Source of the DNA: Cyanobacteriota bacterium
GTDB taxonomy: Bacteria > Cyanobacteriota > Cyanobacteriia > PCC-6307 > Cyanobiaceae
Direction of reading: 5' to 3'
Assembly: GCA_026389265.1 (NCBI GenBank)
Contig: JAPLIE010000152.1
Coordinates: 1 to 50,208 of the forward strand
Length of the DNA stretch: 50,208 bases
Shown: piece by piece, positions 34,006-41,331 of the stretch
Position numbering within the stretch: position 1 is the first letter of the stretch
Layout of the letters: every line of letters starts with the position of its first letter
The notes under the pieces: generated by a model
What the model saw: only the letters and a program-made list of their open reading frames with translations
Told to the model about the DNA's origin: nothing
The model's database searches: none
Translations under genes and position numbers: made by a program

Positions 34006-36081
34006 ATGGCACAAAGGCTGAAGCTGCTGTGGCGGCAACTGCTGCGGCTTGAGCGGCCGCGTCAAGCTCTGGTCCGGTGGCGGGCCGCTGGCATGGCGGC
34101 CGTACTCCTCTCCTGCCTGGTGGTGGCACTGGTATCGAGCTGGCCCTGGTTGGTGGAACCCAGCCTGCGGCCGGGGCTCCCCGCTCCCTTCAGCGTGCGC
34201 GCCCCGCGGGACAGCCGTGTGATCGACAGCGCCGCCCTGGAACGGCGCCGCAGCCAGCTGGGCCCCCGGTCCCAAGTTCAAATGGTGGACCCGGAAGCCA
34301 ACAAGATCCTCCAGGCAGATCTGGAACGGCGCCTCAGCCAGGTGCGCCGGCAAAGCGGTGGCGATCCCCATCAGCTCGACGCCCTCAATCTCACTGCCGA
34401 GGAGAGCCGCTGGCTCAATGTGCAGACCCCGGCCCAGCTGATTGCCTGGGAGACCGCCGTGCGGCAGGTCCTGTTGCGCATGCTCACCCAGGGGGTGGTG
34501 GCAAGCCTGGCCGATGAGTCGCTGCGCTCGGCGGCCAACCTGCACCTCGATGGCCAGCCAACCCCGGCCCGCAGCCTGGGCAGCCGGCTCGTGGCCGAAG
34601 TGCTGCAGGGCCGCACCAACCTGCGCACCGATGCCCTGCTCACCCAGCGGCGGATCGAGCAGATCGTGACCCAGCAGGGGCTCCCCACCCTGGCGGTGAA
34701 ACGGGGCGACCTGATCAGCCGGCAGGGCGAGCCGATCACACCCCAGGCCTTTGATGTGCTCGACCACTTCAATCTGATTAACCGCCGACCCCTGCTGCTG
34801 CCGTGGCTGCTGCATCTGGTTGAGGCCTTGGCGGCATCGGCCGTGATGCTGCTGGTGATGCGGCGCTGGCGGGCCAGCCTGGAACCCCGTCAGGCCCTGC
34901 TGGCCCTGGCGATGCTGCTGGTGGTGCAGAGCTGCAAGCTCTGGCTGGGGGACCAGGTGAGCCCCTTGGCCCTGCTGGTGCCCCCCACCCTGCTGCTGGC
35001 CCAGGGCCTGGGCACGCCTGCCGGCCTGGCTTGGCTGGCGGTGGCCAGCCTCCTCTGGCCCTACCCGCTGGGCAGCAACCTCGAACCCCGGCTCGTGGTG
35101 GCCGCCTTGGTGGCCGCAGCCGCGGCGGTGCTGGCCGGGCGCCAGCGGAACCGCGCCCAGCTGCTCCAGCTAGCGGTGCTTCTGCCCCTCGGCGCCCTGC
35201 TGCTTCAGGTTCCCCTGCTGCGTCTGCACCGGGGGGCACCGGCAGGGGTGACCATGGCCGCCGATGGCGATCTCCTCGGTGAGGCCGTGCTCGTGGGCGG
35301 ACTGCTGATGGGCGGCCTGTTGCTGGCCCCTCTGGTGGAAAGCTTCTTCGGCCTGCTCACCCGGGCGCGGCTGATGGAGCTGGCCGATCTGGAGCGACCG
35401 CTGCTGCGACGACTCTCCACCGAAGCCCCCGGCACCTTCGAGCACACCCTGATGATCTGTGGCCTGGCGGAGGAGGGCGCACGGGCGATCCAGGCCGATG
35501 TGGACCTGATCCGCACTGGGGCGCTCTATCACGATGTCGGCAAATTGCATGCCCCCTCCTGGTTCATCGAGAACCAGGATGAGGGCCTCAACCCCCACGA
35601 GCAGCTGAACGATCCCCTGGCTAGCGCGGCGATACTCCAAGCCCACGTAGATGAGGGCCTCAAACTCGCCCGCCGCCATCACCTGCCGCGTCCCCTGGCG
35701 GATTTCATCCCCGAACACCAGGGCACTCTCAAGATGGGCTACTTCCTGCATCAGGCGCGGGAAAGGGATCCGGGCATTGCCGAGGCCCGATTCCGGTACC
35801 ACGGACCCATTCCGCGCAGCCGCGAAACGGCCATCCTGATGCTGGCCGACGGCTGCGAGGCCGCCCTGCGCTCCCTCCCTCCGGGCACCTGCGAAGCCGA
35901 AGCCCGCGCCATGGTGCACCGCATCGTTGAGGCCCGTCAGCAGGATGGTCAGCTGGCCGCCAGCGGCATCAGCCGGGGCGAACTGGAATTGGTGATCCGC
36001 GCCTTCGTGCGGGTGTGGAAACGGATGCGCCACCGGCGAATCCCCTATCCGATCCCCGCCCGCAAGGGCTTCAGCGCCTGA
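34006..36081 (+). CDS. 7TM-HD (PgpH-like) membrane phosphohydrolase, putative c-di-AMP phosphodiesterase
   Basis: PgpH-type proteins hydrolyse the second messenger c-di-AMP by a cytoplasmic HD domain. Here an N-terminal membrane helix ([20 protein letters not shown], about 30-50) is followed by a large extracytoplasmic 7TMR-HDED-type region (about 60-250), then six or so membrane segments (about 262-455), and the HD domain: [37 protein letters not shown] with the His-Asp pair, [20 protein letters not shown], and [13 protein letters not shown]. The 691 residues fit. ATG at 34006 follows the divergent folD gene. Cyanobacterial members are proposed to act in c-di-AMP turnover, linked to night survival and osmotic control; substrate here is inferred. 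The 3' end overlaps the crcB gene on the other strand by 11 bp. Confidence 0.88.
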   Translation: MAQRLKLLWRQLLRLERPRQALVRWRAAGMAAVLLSCLVVALVSSWPWLVEPSLRPGLPAPFSVRAPRDSRVIDSAALERRRSQLGPRSQVQMVDPEANKILQADLERRLSQVRRQSGGDPHQLDALNLTAEESRWLNVQTPAQLIAWETAVRQVLLRMLTQGVVASLADESLRSAANLHLDGQPTPARSLGSRLVAEVLQGRTNLRTDALLTQRRIEQIVTQQGLPTLAVKRGDLISRQGEPITPQAFDVLDHFNLINRRPLLLPWLLHLVEALAASAVMLLVMRRWRASLEPRQALLALAMLLVVQSCKLWLGDQVSPLALLVPPTLLLAQGLGTPAGLAWLAVASLLWPYPLGSNLEPRLVVAALVAAAAAVLAGRQRNRAQLLQLAVLLPLGALLLQVPLLRLHRGAPAGVTMAADGDLLGEAVLVGGLLMGGLLLAPLVESFFGLLTRARLMELADLERPLLRRLSTEAPGTFEHTLMICGLAEEGARAIQADVDLIRTGALYHDVGKLHAPSWFIENQDEGLNPHEQLNDPLASAAILQAHVDEGLKLARRHHLPRPLADFIPEHQGTLKMGYFLHQARERDPGIAEARFRYHGPIPRSRETAILMLADGCEAALRSLPPGTCEAEARAMVHRIVEARQQDGQLAASGISRGELELVIRAFVRVWKRMRHRRIPYPIPARKGFSA

Positions 36082-36472
36082 GCCGCGGCCGGCATCGGGC
36101 CAGCCTTCCGGCCAGCCCCCGACCCGTTAACACCGCCAGGACCCCGGCGACCAGTTCCAGCAGCAGCAGGGCCACCCCGCTCATCGATCCACGCCCCAGC
36201 GCGCTCTCCAGGGCCAGGATCCAGCCGCTGAAGGTGGTGAGCGAACCACAGAAACCGATGCCCACCAGCAGCATGGCCCGTGGGCGGGCTGGCTTAGAAA
36301 CGGAGACGATGCCGATGACCAGGCAGCCGAGCACATTGGCCAGGGGATCGGCCTGAAGCAGCCAGCGCAGCAGGGCACCGGGAACGGCCCCGAGGGCCAC
36401 CAGTAGCAGCTCCTCCGGGCGGGGAGGGGGGGACTTCCCTTGTGATCCTTCACGGCGGGACGAGGGAGTCAT
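36071..36472 (-). CDS. crcB: Fluoride channel CrcB (Fluc), second of a pair
   Basis: Fluc channels export fluoride as dual-topology dimers; some genomes use two genes for a heterodimer. This one has four membrane segments: LLLVALGAVPGALLRWLLQA, NVLGCLVIGIVSVS, MLLVGIGFCGSLTTFSGWIL and VALLLLELVAGVLAVLTGRG. Fluc features visible are GAxPGAxxR, Asn in ANVLGC and the channel motif GFCGSLTTFSGW (Phe box and Thr/Ser track). The ATG at 36472 overlaps the stop of the upstream crcB by 4 nt (ATGA); an upstream ATG at 36481 is less likely. The tail is Arg-rich. Its partner is at 36469-36870. No fluoride riboswitch was recognised upstream. Confidence 0.9.
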   Translation of the reverse strand: MTPSSRREGSQGKSPPPRPEELLLVALGAVPGALLRWLLQADPLANVLGCLVIGIVSVSKPARPRAMLLVGIGFCGSLTTFSGWILALESALGRGSMSGVALLLLELVAGVLAVLTGRGLAGRLARCRPRLRR

Positions 36473-36870
36473 CCCAGCCAACCCCCCAGCCCCCGGCCCG
36501 CCAGCAGCGCCAGCAGGCCCCCCAGCAGTGAACCGAGGGCAAGACCCAGGGCCTGGCGGCGTTCCCCCTGCCGAAGCGAGGCCTCCAGTTCGGCGGCCAG
36601 GGTTGAGAAGGTGCTCAAGCTGCCCAGAAAACCGGTGCCGAGCAACAGGGGCAGGGCGGAGGCGGCCCTACCCCGCTCGTGGTGCCCGGCGGCGATCAGC
36701 AAGCCCAGTCCGAAGCAGGCCGCCAGGTTCACCGCAAAAGTGCCCCAGTGACGCCGGGGCAGGCGGGGCTCCAGCTGATTCACCAGCCAGAAGCGGAGCC
36801 AGGCGCCCGGCACGGCACCAAGGGCCACGAGCAGGGCCGCTTCGGGCGGCGGCAGGGGGGCCAGGGCCAT
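36469..36870 (-). CDS. crcB: Fluoride channel CrcB (Fluc), first of a pair
   Basis: The 133-residue product is the classic version: LLVALGAVPGAWLRFWLVNQ, HWGTFAVNLAACFGLGLLIA with the conserved Gly-Thr-x-x-x-Asn, LLLGTGFLGSLSTFSTLAAE with the GSLSTFST channel motif, and a last helix ALGLALGSLLGGLLALLAGR. It is more canonical than its partner at 36071, which has Trp after TFSG in place of Thr. Together they probably form a hetero-oligomeric fluoride exporter. The gene is 8 bp downstream of the SemiSWEET gene on the same strand, so the three form one transcription unit. ATG at 36870 is the start. Confidence 0.92.
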   Translation of the reverse strand: MALAPLPPPEAALLVALGAVPGAWLRFWLVNQLEPRLPRRHWGTFAVNLAACFGLGLLIAAGHHERGRAASALPLLLGTGFLGSLSTFSTLAAELEASLRQGERRQALGLALGSLLGGLLALLAGRGLGGWLG

Positions 36871-36878
36871 CGGGGGGC

Positions 36879-37166
36879 TCAGCCGTGACGGCGCTCGAAT
36901 TCCGCCTTCAACCGCCGCTGCAGCACCAAACTGGCCGGCAGGAGCGTGATCAAGTTGGCGGCGATCAGGGGTCCATCGCCCACCAGCAGGCCATAGACGG
37001 CCCAGGCCGTAATCCCGATGGTCAGCAGGCCATAGCTGCGGAGCGAGATGCCGCTCACATCGGCGCCCCGCAGGGTCTTGATGGCCTGAGGAAAGAAGCT
37101 CAGTGTGGTCAGGGAGGCGGCGGCATAGCCGAGCAGGGTGACGGCGAAACCGGCCTGGGGCGCCAT
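36879..37166 (-). CDS. SemiSWEET-type (PQ-loop/MtN3) small transporter
   Basis: SemiSWEETs are three-helix proteins of about 85-100 residues that pair to move sugars across membranes. From ATG at 37166 the product has 95 residues and three helices: VTLLGYAAASLTTLSFFPQA with the SFFPQ PQ-motif, SYGLLTIGITAWAVYGLLVG, and GPLIAANLITLLPASLVLQR. The stretch LRGADVSGISLRSY is also characteristic. The open frame extends 36 codons upstream but without sense. The crcB pair follows 8 bp later. Sugar specificity cannot be told. The ATP-grasp gene is divergent, 52 bp away. Confidence 0.9.
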   Translation of the reverse strand: MAPQAGFAVTLLGYAAASLTTLSFFPQAIKTLRGADVSGISLRSYGLLTIGITAWAVYGLLVGDGPLIAANLITLLPASLVLQRRLKAEFERRHG

Positions 37167-37218
37167 GGGTAGGGGGCGGGATCCCTCAGCATGGTCCAGA
37201 TCCCGCCGCCCTGCCCCG

Positions 37219-38745
37219 ATGGCCCTGAGCTTCCGAGACCTCCAGCGGCAGCTCCGGCCGGAATGGATTGGCACAGCCGCTGGAGAGGCGGCGGATCTGG
37301 ATGTGCTGGTGCTGCCCTCCCTGTCGATGGACCGGGCCCAGATGGCCCTGGTGACCGGAGCCCATCACTACGAGGAACGCCAGCTCTTCGCTCTGGTGCG
37401 GCTGCGGGATCCTGGAGTGCGGATGGTGTACGTGAGCAGCAAGCCCCTGGCCGATCTGGTGGTGGATGCGGTGCTGGAGCTGCTGCCGGGCATCCCCGCC
37501 TCCCATGCCCGGCGGCGTCTCCACCTCTTCGATGCGGACGACGCCTCCGACCGGCCCCTCACGGAGAAGCTGCTGGAGCGACCGGCCCTGCTGGAGCGCA
37601 TCGCCGAGCTGCTGCGGCCCGGGCGCAGCTTCATCCAGTGCTACGTGGTGACGGAATTGGAGAAGGAACTCTCGGAGCGCCTGCAGGTGCCCCTGCTGGG
37701 CACCGACCCGGCCCTGGGTTGGTGGGGTAGCAAGAAGGGGAGCCGGGATCTGTTCGCCCGCTGCGGGGTGCCCCACCCCGCAGGCAGCGATCTGGTGCGG
37801 GACCTCGATGGGCTGGCGGAGGCGACCGCCACCCTTTGGGAAAGCCAGCCCGAGCTGGCACGCTGCGTGGTGAAGCTCAACAAAGGCTTCAGTGGCGAGG
37901 GGAATGCCCCTCTTGCGCTCAGTCCCTTTGCGCTCCATGAGCTCAGCGCACCAGAACGGCGGCAGCGGCTGCGGGAGGCCCTGGAAACTCTGCCAATGCC
38001 GGCGTTGAGCTGGCGGCAACGGGTGGCGGAGCAGGGGGCCCTGGTGGAGGCCTGGCTGGAGGGAGGGGAGGGCCTGAGCTCACCGAGCGTGCAGGGGTTC
38101 ATCCATCCCGGCGGTGCAGTCGAGGTGCTCTCCACCCATGAACAGATCCTCGGCGGACCCAGTGGCCAGACCTACCTCGGCTGCCGCTTTCCGGCCGATG
38201 GCGCCTACCGCCAGCTGCTGATGGACCATGGCCAGCGAGTGGGTCAGGCCCTGGCCGCCGAGGGTGCCCTGGAACGCTTCGGCGTGGATTTCATCGCCCG
38301 CTGCATGGCAGGACATTGGGATGTTCAAGCGATTGAGGTGAACCTGCGCCAGGGCGGCACCACCCACCCCTACATGGCCCTCTGCGCCCTCACCACGGGT
38401 CGACTGGATCCGGCGAGCGGCCTCTTTCTCAGCCCCACAGGGGAAGCCCTGCATTACCAGGCCACCGACAACCTCTGCGACGAAAGGCTGCGGGGTCTGC
38501 TGCCGATCGATTTGATCGACATCGTGGCGGAGGCCGGCCTCCACTACGACCCGGCCCGCCTGCGCGGAAGCGTGTTTCACCTGCTCGGCTGCCTTTCGGA
38601 ATTCGGCAAGCTGGGCATGACCAGCATCGGCCGTGATGATCAGGAGGCGGATGCCGTGTTTGAGGCCACGGTGGAACGCCTGCTGGCCGGAGCCAGCCAG
38701 CGGCGCTCGGCCAGCCTCGACCAGCTAAAGCTGGCCCGCCGCTGA
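37219..38745 (+). CDS. ATP-grasp ligase, peptide ligase PGM1-related
   Basis: PGM1-like enzymes join a carboxylate to an amine or peptide using ATP; the named member builds the peptidyl antibiotic pheganomycin. The 508-residue product has a pre-ATP-grasp part (VLVLPSLSMDRAQMALVTGA, HHYEERQLFALVRLRDPG) and an ATP-grasp fold: GWWGSKKGSRDLFARCGVPH, CVVKLNKGFSGEGNAPL with the ATP-binding Lys, ALVEAWLEGGEGLSSPSVQG, and VDFIARCMAGHWDVQAIEVN ending in NLRQGGTTHPYMAL with metal-binding residues. A long C-terminal part (LLPIDLIDIVAEAGLHYD onward) follows. Start ATG at 37219. Similar proteins are common in cyanobacteria with no known product. Downstream lie a coiled-coil membrane protein and a coupled micro-ORF on the same strand. 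Confidence 0.82.
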   Translation: MALSFRDLQRQLRPEWIGTAAGEAADLDVLVLPSLSMDRAQMALVTGAHHYEERQLFALVRLRDPGVRMVYVSSKPLADLVVDAVLELLPGIPASHARRRLHLFDADDASDRPLTEKLLERPALLERIAELLRPGRSFIQCYVVTELEKELSERLQVPLLGTDPALGWWGSKKGSRDLFARCGVPHPAGSDLVRDLDGLAEATATLWESQPELARCVVKLNKGFSGEGNAPLALSPFALHELSAPERRQRLREALETLPMPALSWRQRVAEQGALVEAWLEGGEGLSSPSVQGFIHPGGAVEVLSTHEQILGGPSGQTYLGCRFPADGAYRQLLMDHGQRVGQALAAEGALERFGVDFIARCMAGHWDVQAIEVNLRQGGTTHPYMALCALTTGRLDPASGLFLSPTGEALHYQATDNLCDERLRGLLPIDLIDIVAEAGLHYDPARLRGSVFHLLGCLSEFGKLGMTSIGRDDQEADAVFEATVERLLAGASQRRSASLDQLKLARR

Positions 38746-38790
38746 ACCACAGGGCAAGATCAGGAAAGGTTCTCCGCCTGCCCCGACACC

Positions 38791-39240
38791 ATGCCCCAGC
38801 CGCCGGAATCCCCAGCAGCGCCGCCTTGGTTGGGCTGGTTCCAGTTGGGCCTGAGCTCGATGCTGGCGGTGCTGTTTTTGGTGATGCTCGCCTGGAGCCG
38901 GGAACAGGGAAGGGATCTACGGCAGCTGCGGATGCGGGTAGAGACCCTCGAGAGCAGCAGTTCGCTGGAGAAGGCCGCCGATCAGAACGGCCAGCTCCGC
39001 ACCCTGACCCAGCGGTTCGAGCAGCTCGAGGCCCGGGCCACGGAGCAGCTGGAACGGTCGGAGGCGGAACGGCTTCGGCTCCAGCAGCTCTTGGTGGAGA
39101 TGCGCGAGCGGGCTGGCAGCTCTGGCCAGGAGCCGCGGGCTGCAGGCCCAGGCCGCGATCCCCAGCCCAATCCGGTGACGTCCTCCGGAGCCCCGGTATT
39201 GCGACCGACCCCACCACCGCCGATCCCCACGGAGCCGTGA
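38791..39240 (+). CDS. Membrane-anchored coiled-coil protein of unknown function
   Basis: The 149-residue product has a Pro-rich N-terminus, one membrane helix (about 14-35, LGWFQLGLSSMLAVLFLVML), and a long charged coiled-coil (about 38-108, with repeating Leu/Glu/Arg as in RQLRMRVETLESSSSLEKAA and LTQRFEQLEARATEQLERSE), followed by a Pro/Gly-rich tail. No enzymatic domain is visible. It follows the ATP-grasp gene by 45 bp. Its stop TGA overlaps the GTG of the micro-ORF at 39237 by 4 nt. A scaffolding or membrane-organising role would fit the architecture, but nothing specific can be claimed. Confidence 0.7.
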   Translation: MPQPPESPAAPPWLGWFQLGLSSMLAVLFLVMLAWSREQGRDLRQLRMRVETLESSSSLEKAADQNGQLRTLTQRFEQLEARATEQLERSEAERLRLQQLLVEMRERAGSSGQEPRAAGPGRDPQPNPVTSSGAPVLRPTPPPPIPTEP

Positions 39241-39344
39241 GCGAGAGCGCCTGGGAAGCGTTGGCCCAGAAGTTGGCAGCCTCCACGGCATCGCCGCTGG
39301 CCTTCGGCATCGCCGTTGGCATTGGCTGGCATTGGGCAAAATGA
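39237..39344 (+). CDS. Putative 35-residue small membrane protein, overlapping the preceding gene by GTGA
   Basis: The ORF reads VSESAWEALAQKLAASTASP followed by LAFGIAVGIGWHWAK (initial V as Met) and stops at TGA. It has one short hydrophobic segment of about 15 residues (LAFGIAVGIGWHW) preceded by an amphipathic helix. The GTG-TGA 4-nt overlap is a typical sign of translational coupling, as seen elsewhere in this window between well-supported genes. The ORF is too short for statistical support by itself. It could be a small membrane protein or, less likely, a peptide precursor; chance is a real alternative. Confidence 0.45.
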   Translation: MSESAWEALAQKLAASTASPLAFGIAVGIGWHWAK

Positions 39345-39427
39345 AACGCCGCAGGTTGATTCGGTTGTCCTTAAGCCGGGAGCGATAGGCTTCTGAAGGC
39401 CCAACTTGGGTTTCAACAACACTGAGT

Positions 39428-40408
39428 GTGCAGATGCAAGGATCTTTCTACCTTGATTCGTTGCCATTAGCAGAGCGCCTTTATCGAAATCAACCTGACC
39501 AAGTAGCAAGAATCTATTCGGACCCCATTCAGCGGTACCTATCGGATGGCGTTGTCATCCTGCCCGGGGTTATCCCCTTGGATGTTCTGGATCAACTTGA
39601 TCGTGATCTTGAAACCCTTGCTGATCTGAAAGCGGCGCCAGAGATTCTTGGGTGCATCGAAATCGATGGGCCTAGGAAGTATTATGAAGCGCGATTTCTG
39701 CGTAACCTTGGCGCCAGAGATTTCCGCCAAGAGCCCCCCGGCTTAAAGCTGGTTGACTTGCAGCGCTTTTTTGATTCGGCCAAGCGGTTGGCTTTTGCTG
39801 ACTCAGTAACAGCCTTTATGGAAGAGCTATTTGGCTCTCCGGCGGCGCTGATTCAAAGCTTGACCTTCTGGAAAAGTAGCGAGCAGTCGATACACCAAGA
39901 CTTTTCCTATGTGCATCATCACAGGCAGCTTGGACAGCTCGCCGCAGCCTGGATTCCCCTGGAGGATATCCAGGCTGAGGCCGGACCACTTGTTTACTAT
40001 AAAGGGTCCCATCTTCCGGATCAATTAGGCTTCTATGACTGGGGTCAGGGTTCAATCCTTGCCAGTCGAGATGCCGATTCAAGTGTTTTCGCATCATACA
40101 CAAAACATCTCGAGGAGATTGTTCGAAGCCGGGAGCTGCAGCCCAGTATCTTTTTGCCGAAGCGTGGTGATTTATTGATCTGGCATGGTGCCTTGATTCA
40201 TGGCGGAACCCCGATGCAGAATCCTGGGCTGACGCGCCGATCTTTTATTTGTCATTACACAAGCATGGCGTCCCATAAGCTGGCCCAGCGATTCCGAGTC
40301 GGCAATGGCTATAGTTTTGATCTTCCACCTGCCCTGCCTTACAAGCCTTCAACACCTCGCCGAATCGTGAGCAAAATGACAAGGATGATCGATCGTATTA
40401 AAAGATAA
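39428..40408 (+). CDS. Phytanoyl-CoA dioxygenase (PhyH) family Fe(II)/2-oxoglutarate oxygenase
   Basis: PhyH-like enzymes hydroxylate small molecules or lipids using Fe(II) and 2-oxoglutarate. The iron ligands are seen as His and Asp in SIHQDFSYVHHHRQLGQL and the distal His in LIWHGALIHGGTPM; a 2-oxoglutarate-binding Arg follows in LTRRSFICHYTS. Also typical are YLSDGVVILPGVIPLDVLDQ near the N-terminus and AAWIPLEDIQAEAGPLVYYK in the core. The 326-residue length fits. GTG at 39428 or ATG at 39434 can start it. The base composition is strikingly richer in A/T than every neighbour (many TTA, ATT, GAT, AAA codons), suggesting acquisition by transfer. Similar genes often sit in cell-surface or natural-product loci. 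Substrate unknown. Confidence 0.85.
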   Translation: MQMQGSFYLDSLPLAERLYRNQPDQVARIYSDPIQRYLSDGVVILPGVIPLDVLDQLDRDLETLADLKAAPEILGCIEIDGPRKYYEARFLRNLGARDFRQEPPGLKLVDLQRFFDSAKRLAFADSVTAFMEELFGSPAALIQSLTFWKSSEQSIHQDFSYVHHHRQLGQLAAAWIPLEDIQAEAGPLVYYKGSHLPDQLGFYDWGQGSILASRDADSSVFASYTKHLEEIVRSRELQPSIFLPKRGDLLIWHGALIHGGTPMQNPGLTRRSFICHYTSMASHKLAQRFRVGNGYSFDLPPALPYKPSTPRRIVSKMTRMIDRIKR

Positions 40409-40429
40409 CTATATGCCCTCTCCCCACTC

Positions 40430-41293
40430 TCAGCCCTTGACGGCATCGCCGCTGGCATTGGGAAGGATGAATCGTTGCAGGAGAATGAAGAGCAGCAGCA
40501 CCGGTAGGATGGATACCACCGAACCGGCTGCCACCAGGCGCCAGTCGAGGGAAAAGCTGCTTGCCAGTTGTTGCAGGCCCAGCGGCAGGGTGTAAAGGCC
40601 GGGATCGTCCAGGATGATCAGGGGCCAGAGAAAATCGCTCCAGCTACCGATGAACACGAACATCGCCAGCGTGATCAAGTCGGAGCGGGCAGCCGGGATC
40701 ATCACGTTCCACCACTCGCCCAGGGGCGAGCAGCCATCGATGCGGGCCGCCTCCTCCAGTTCCACCGGCACCCCCAGGAAACTCTGGCGCAGCAGGAAGA
40801 TGCCGAAAGCGGTGGCCGCCTGGGGAAGGATCAGGGCCCAGAGACTGTTGCGGAGCCCCATCTGCACCATCAGCAGGTAGAGGGGGATCATCACCACCTG
40901 GAACGGAATCAGGATGGTGGCCACCACCAGAGCGAGCACCAAACCGCGGCCGCGGAAGCGGAGGCGGGCGAGGGGATAGGCCGCCAGGGAGCAGAAGAGC
41001 AGGTTGGCCAGCACCGCCAGAGCGCTCACCAGGGCGCTGTTGCGCAGGTAGGTGAGCATCGGGTTGGCGGCGAACAGCTGGCCGTAGGCGGCCAGGCTGG
41101 GCTGGGAGGGAAGCAGGGCCGGGGGACTGGTGAAGATGTCCTCAGCCGGACCCTTGAGGGAGGTGCTCACCAGCCACACCAGGGGGAGCAGGACCACGAG
41201 GGCCAACAGCAGCAGGAGCGTGAGCTGCAGGGCCACGGCCCGGCCAGAGGCCTGAGGGCCTGGAGAAGCTGGGCGCATGGAGGGTCTGGGCAT
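40430..41293 (-). CDS. Carbohydrate ABC transporter permease, MalG/UgpE type
   Basis: One of the two permeases of a CUT1 sugar importer. The 287-residue protein has six membrane segments: first LQLTLLLLLALVVLLPLVWL, then the periplasmic loop with SLKGPAEDIFTSPP, and later VVATILIPFQVVMIPLYLLM. The cytoplasmic coupling EAA loop is ELEEAARIDGCSPLGEWWNV. These features are characteristic for MalG-like permeases. The binding protein, the MalF-like partner and the ATPase are not in this window, so their genes lie elsewhere, or the system is partial. In cyanobacteria such transporters often import compatible solutes like glucosylglycerol or trehalose; this is not resolved here. leuA lies 38 bp upstream on the same strand. 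Confidence 0.9.
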   Translation of the reverse strand: MPRPSMRPASPGPQASGRAVALQLTLLLLLALVVLLPLVWLVSTSLKGPAEDIFTSPPALLPSQPSLAAYGQLFAANPMLTYLRNSALVSALAVLANLLFCSLAAYPLARLRFRGRGLVLALVVATILIPFQVVMIPLYLLMVQMGLRNSLWALILPQAATAFGIFLLRQSFLGVPVELEEAARIDGCSPLGEWWNVMIPAARSDLITLAMFVFIGSWSDFLWPLIILDDPGLYTLPLGLQQLASSFSLDWRLVAAGSVVSILPVLLLFILLQRFILPNASGDAVKG

Positions 41294-41331
41294 TTCGCCA
41301 CCACAGATTGGAGGCCGTCAGGCCCAGCTCT

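Noticed and set aside
33910-34815. Upstream extension of the folD frame (302 codons)
   Set aside because: It is antisense to the 7TM-HD gene and FolD is complete from ATG 33909.
36871-36878. Fluoride riboswitch upstream of crcB
   Set aside because: Only 8 bp separate it from the SemiSWEET gene; no crcB-motif fold was recognised before that gene either.
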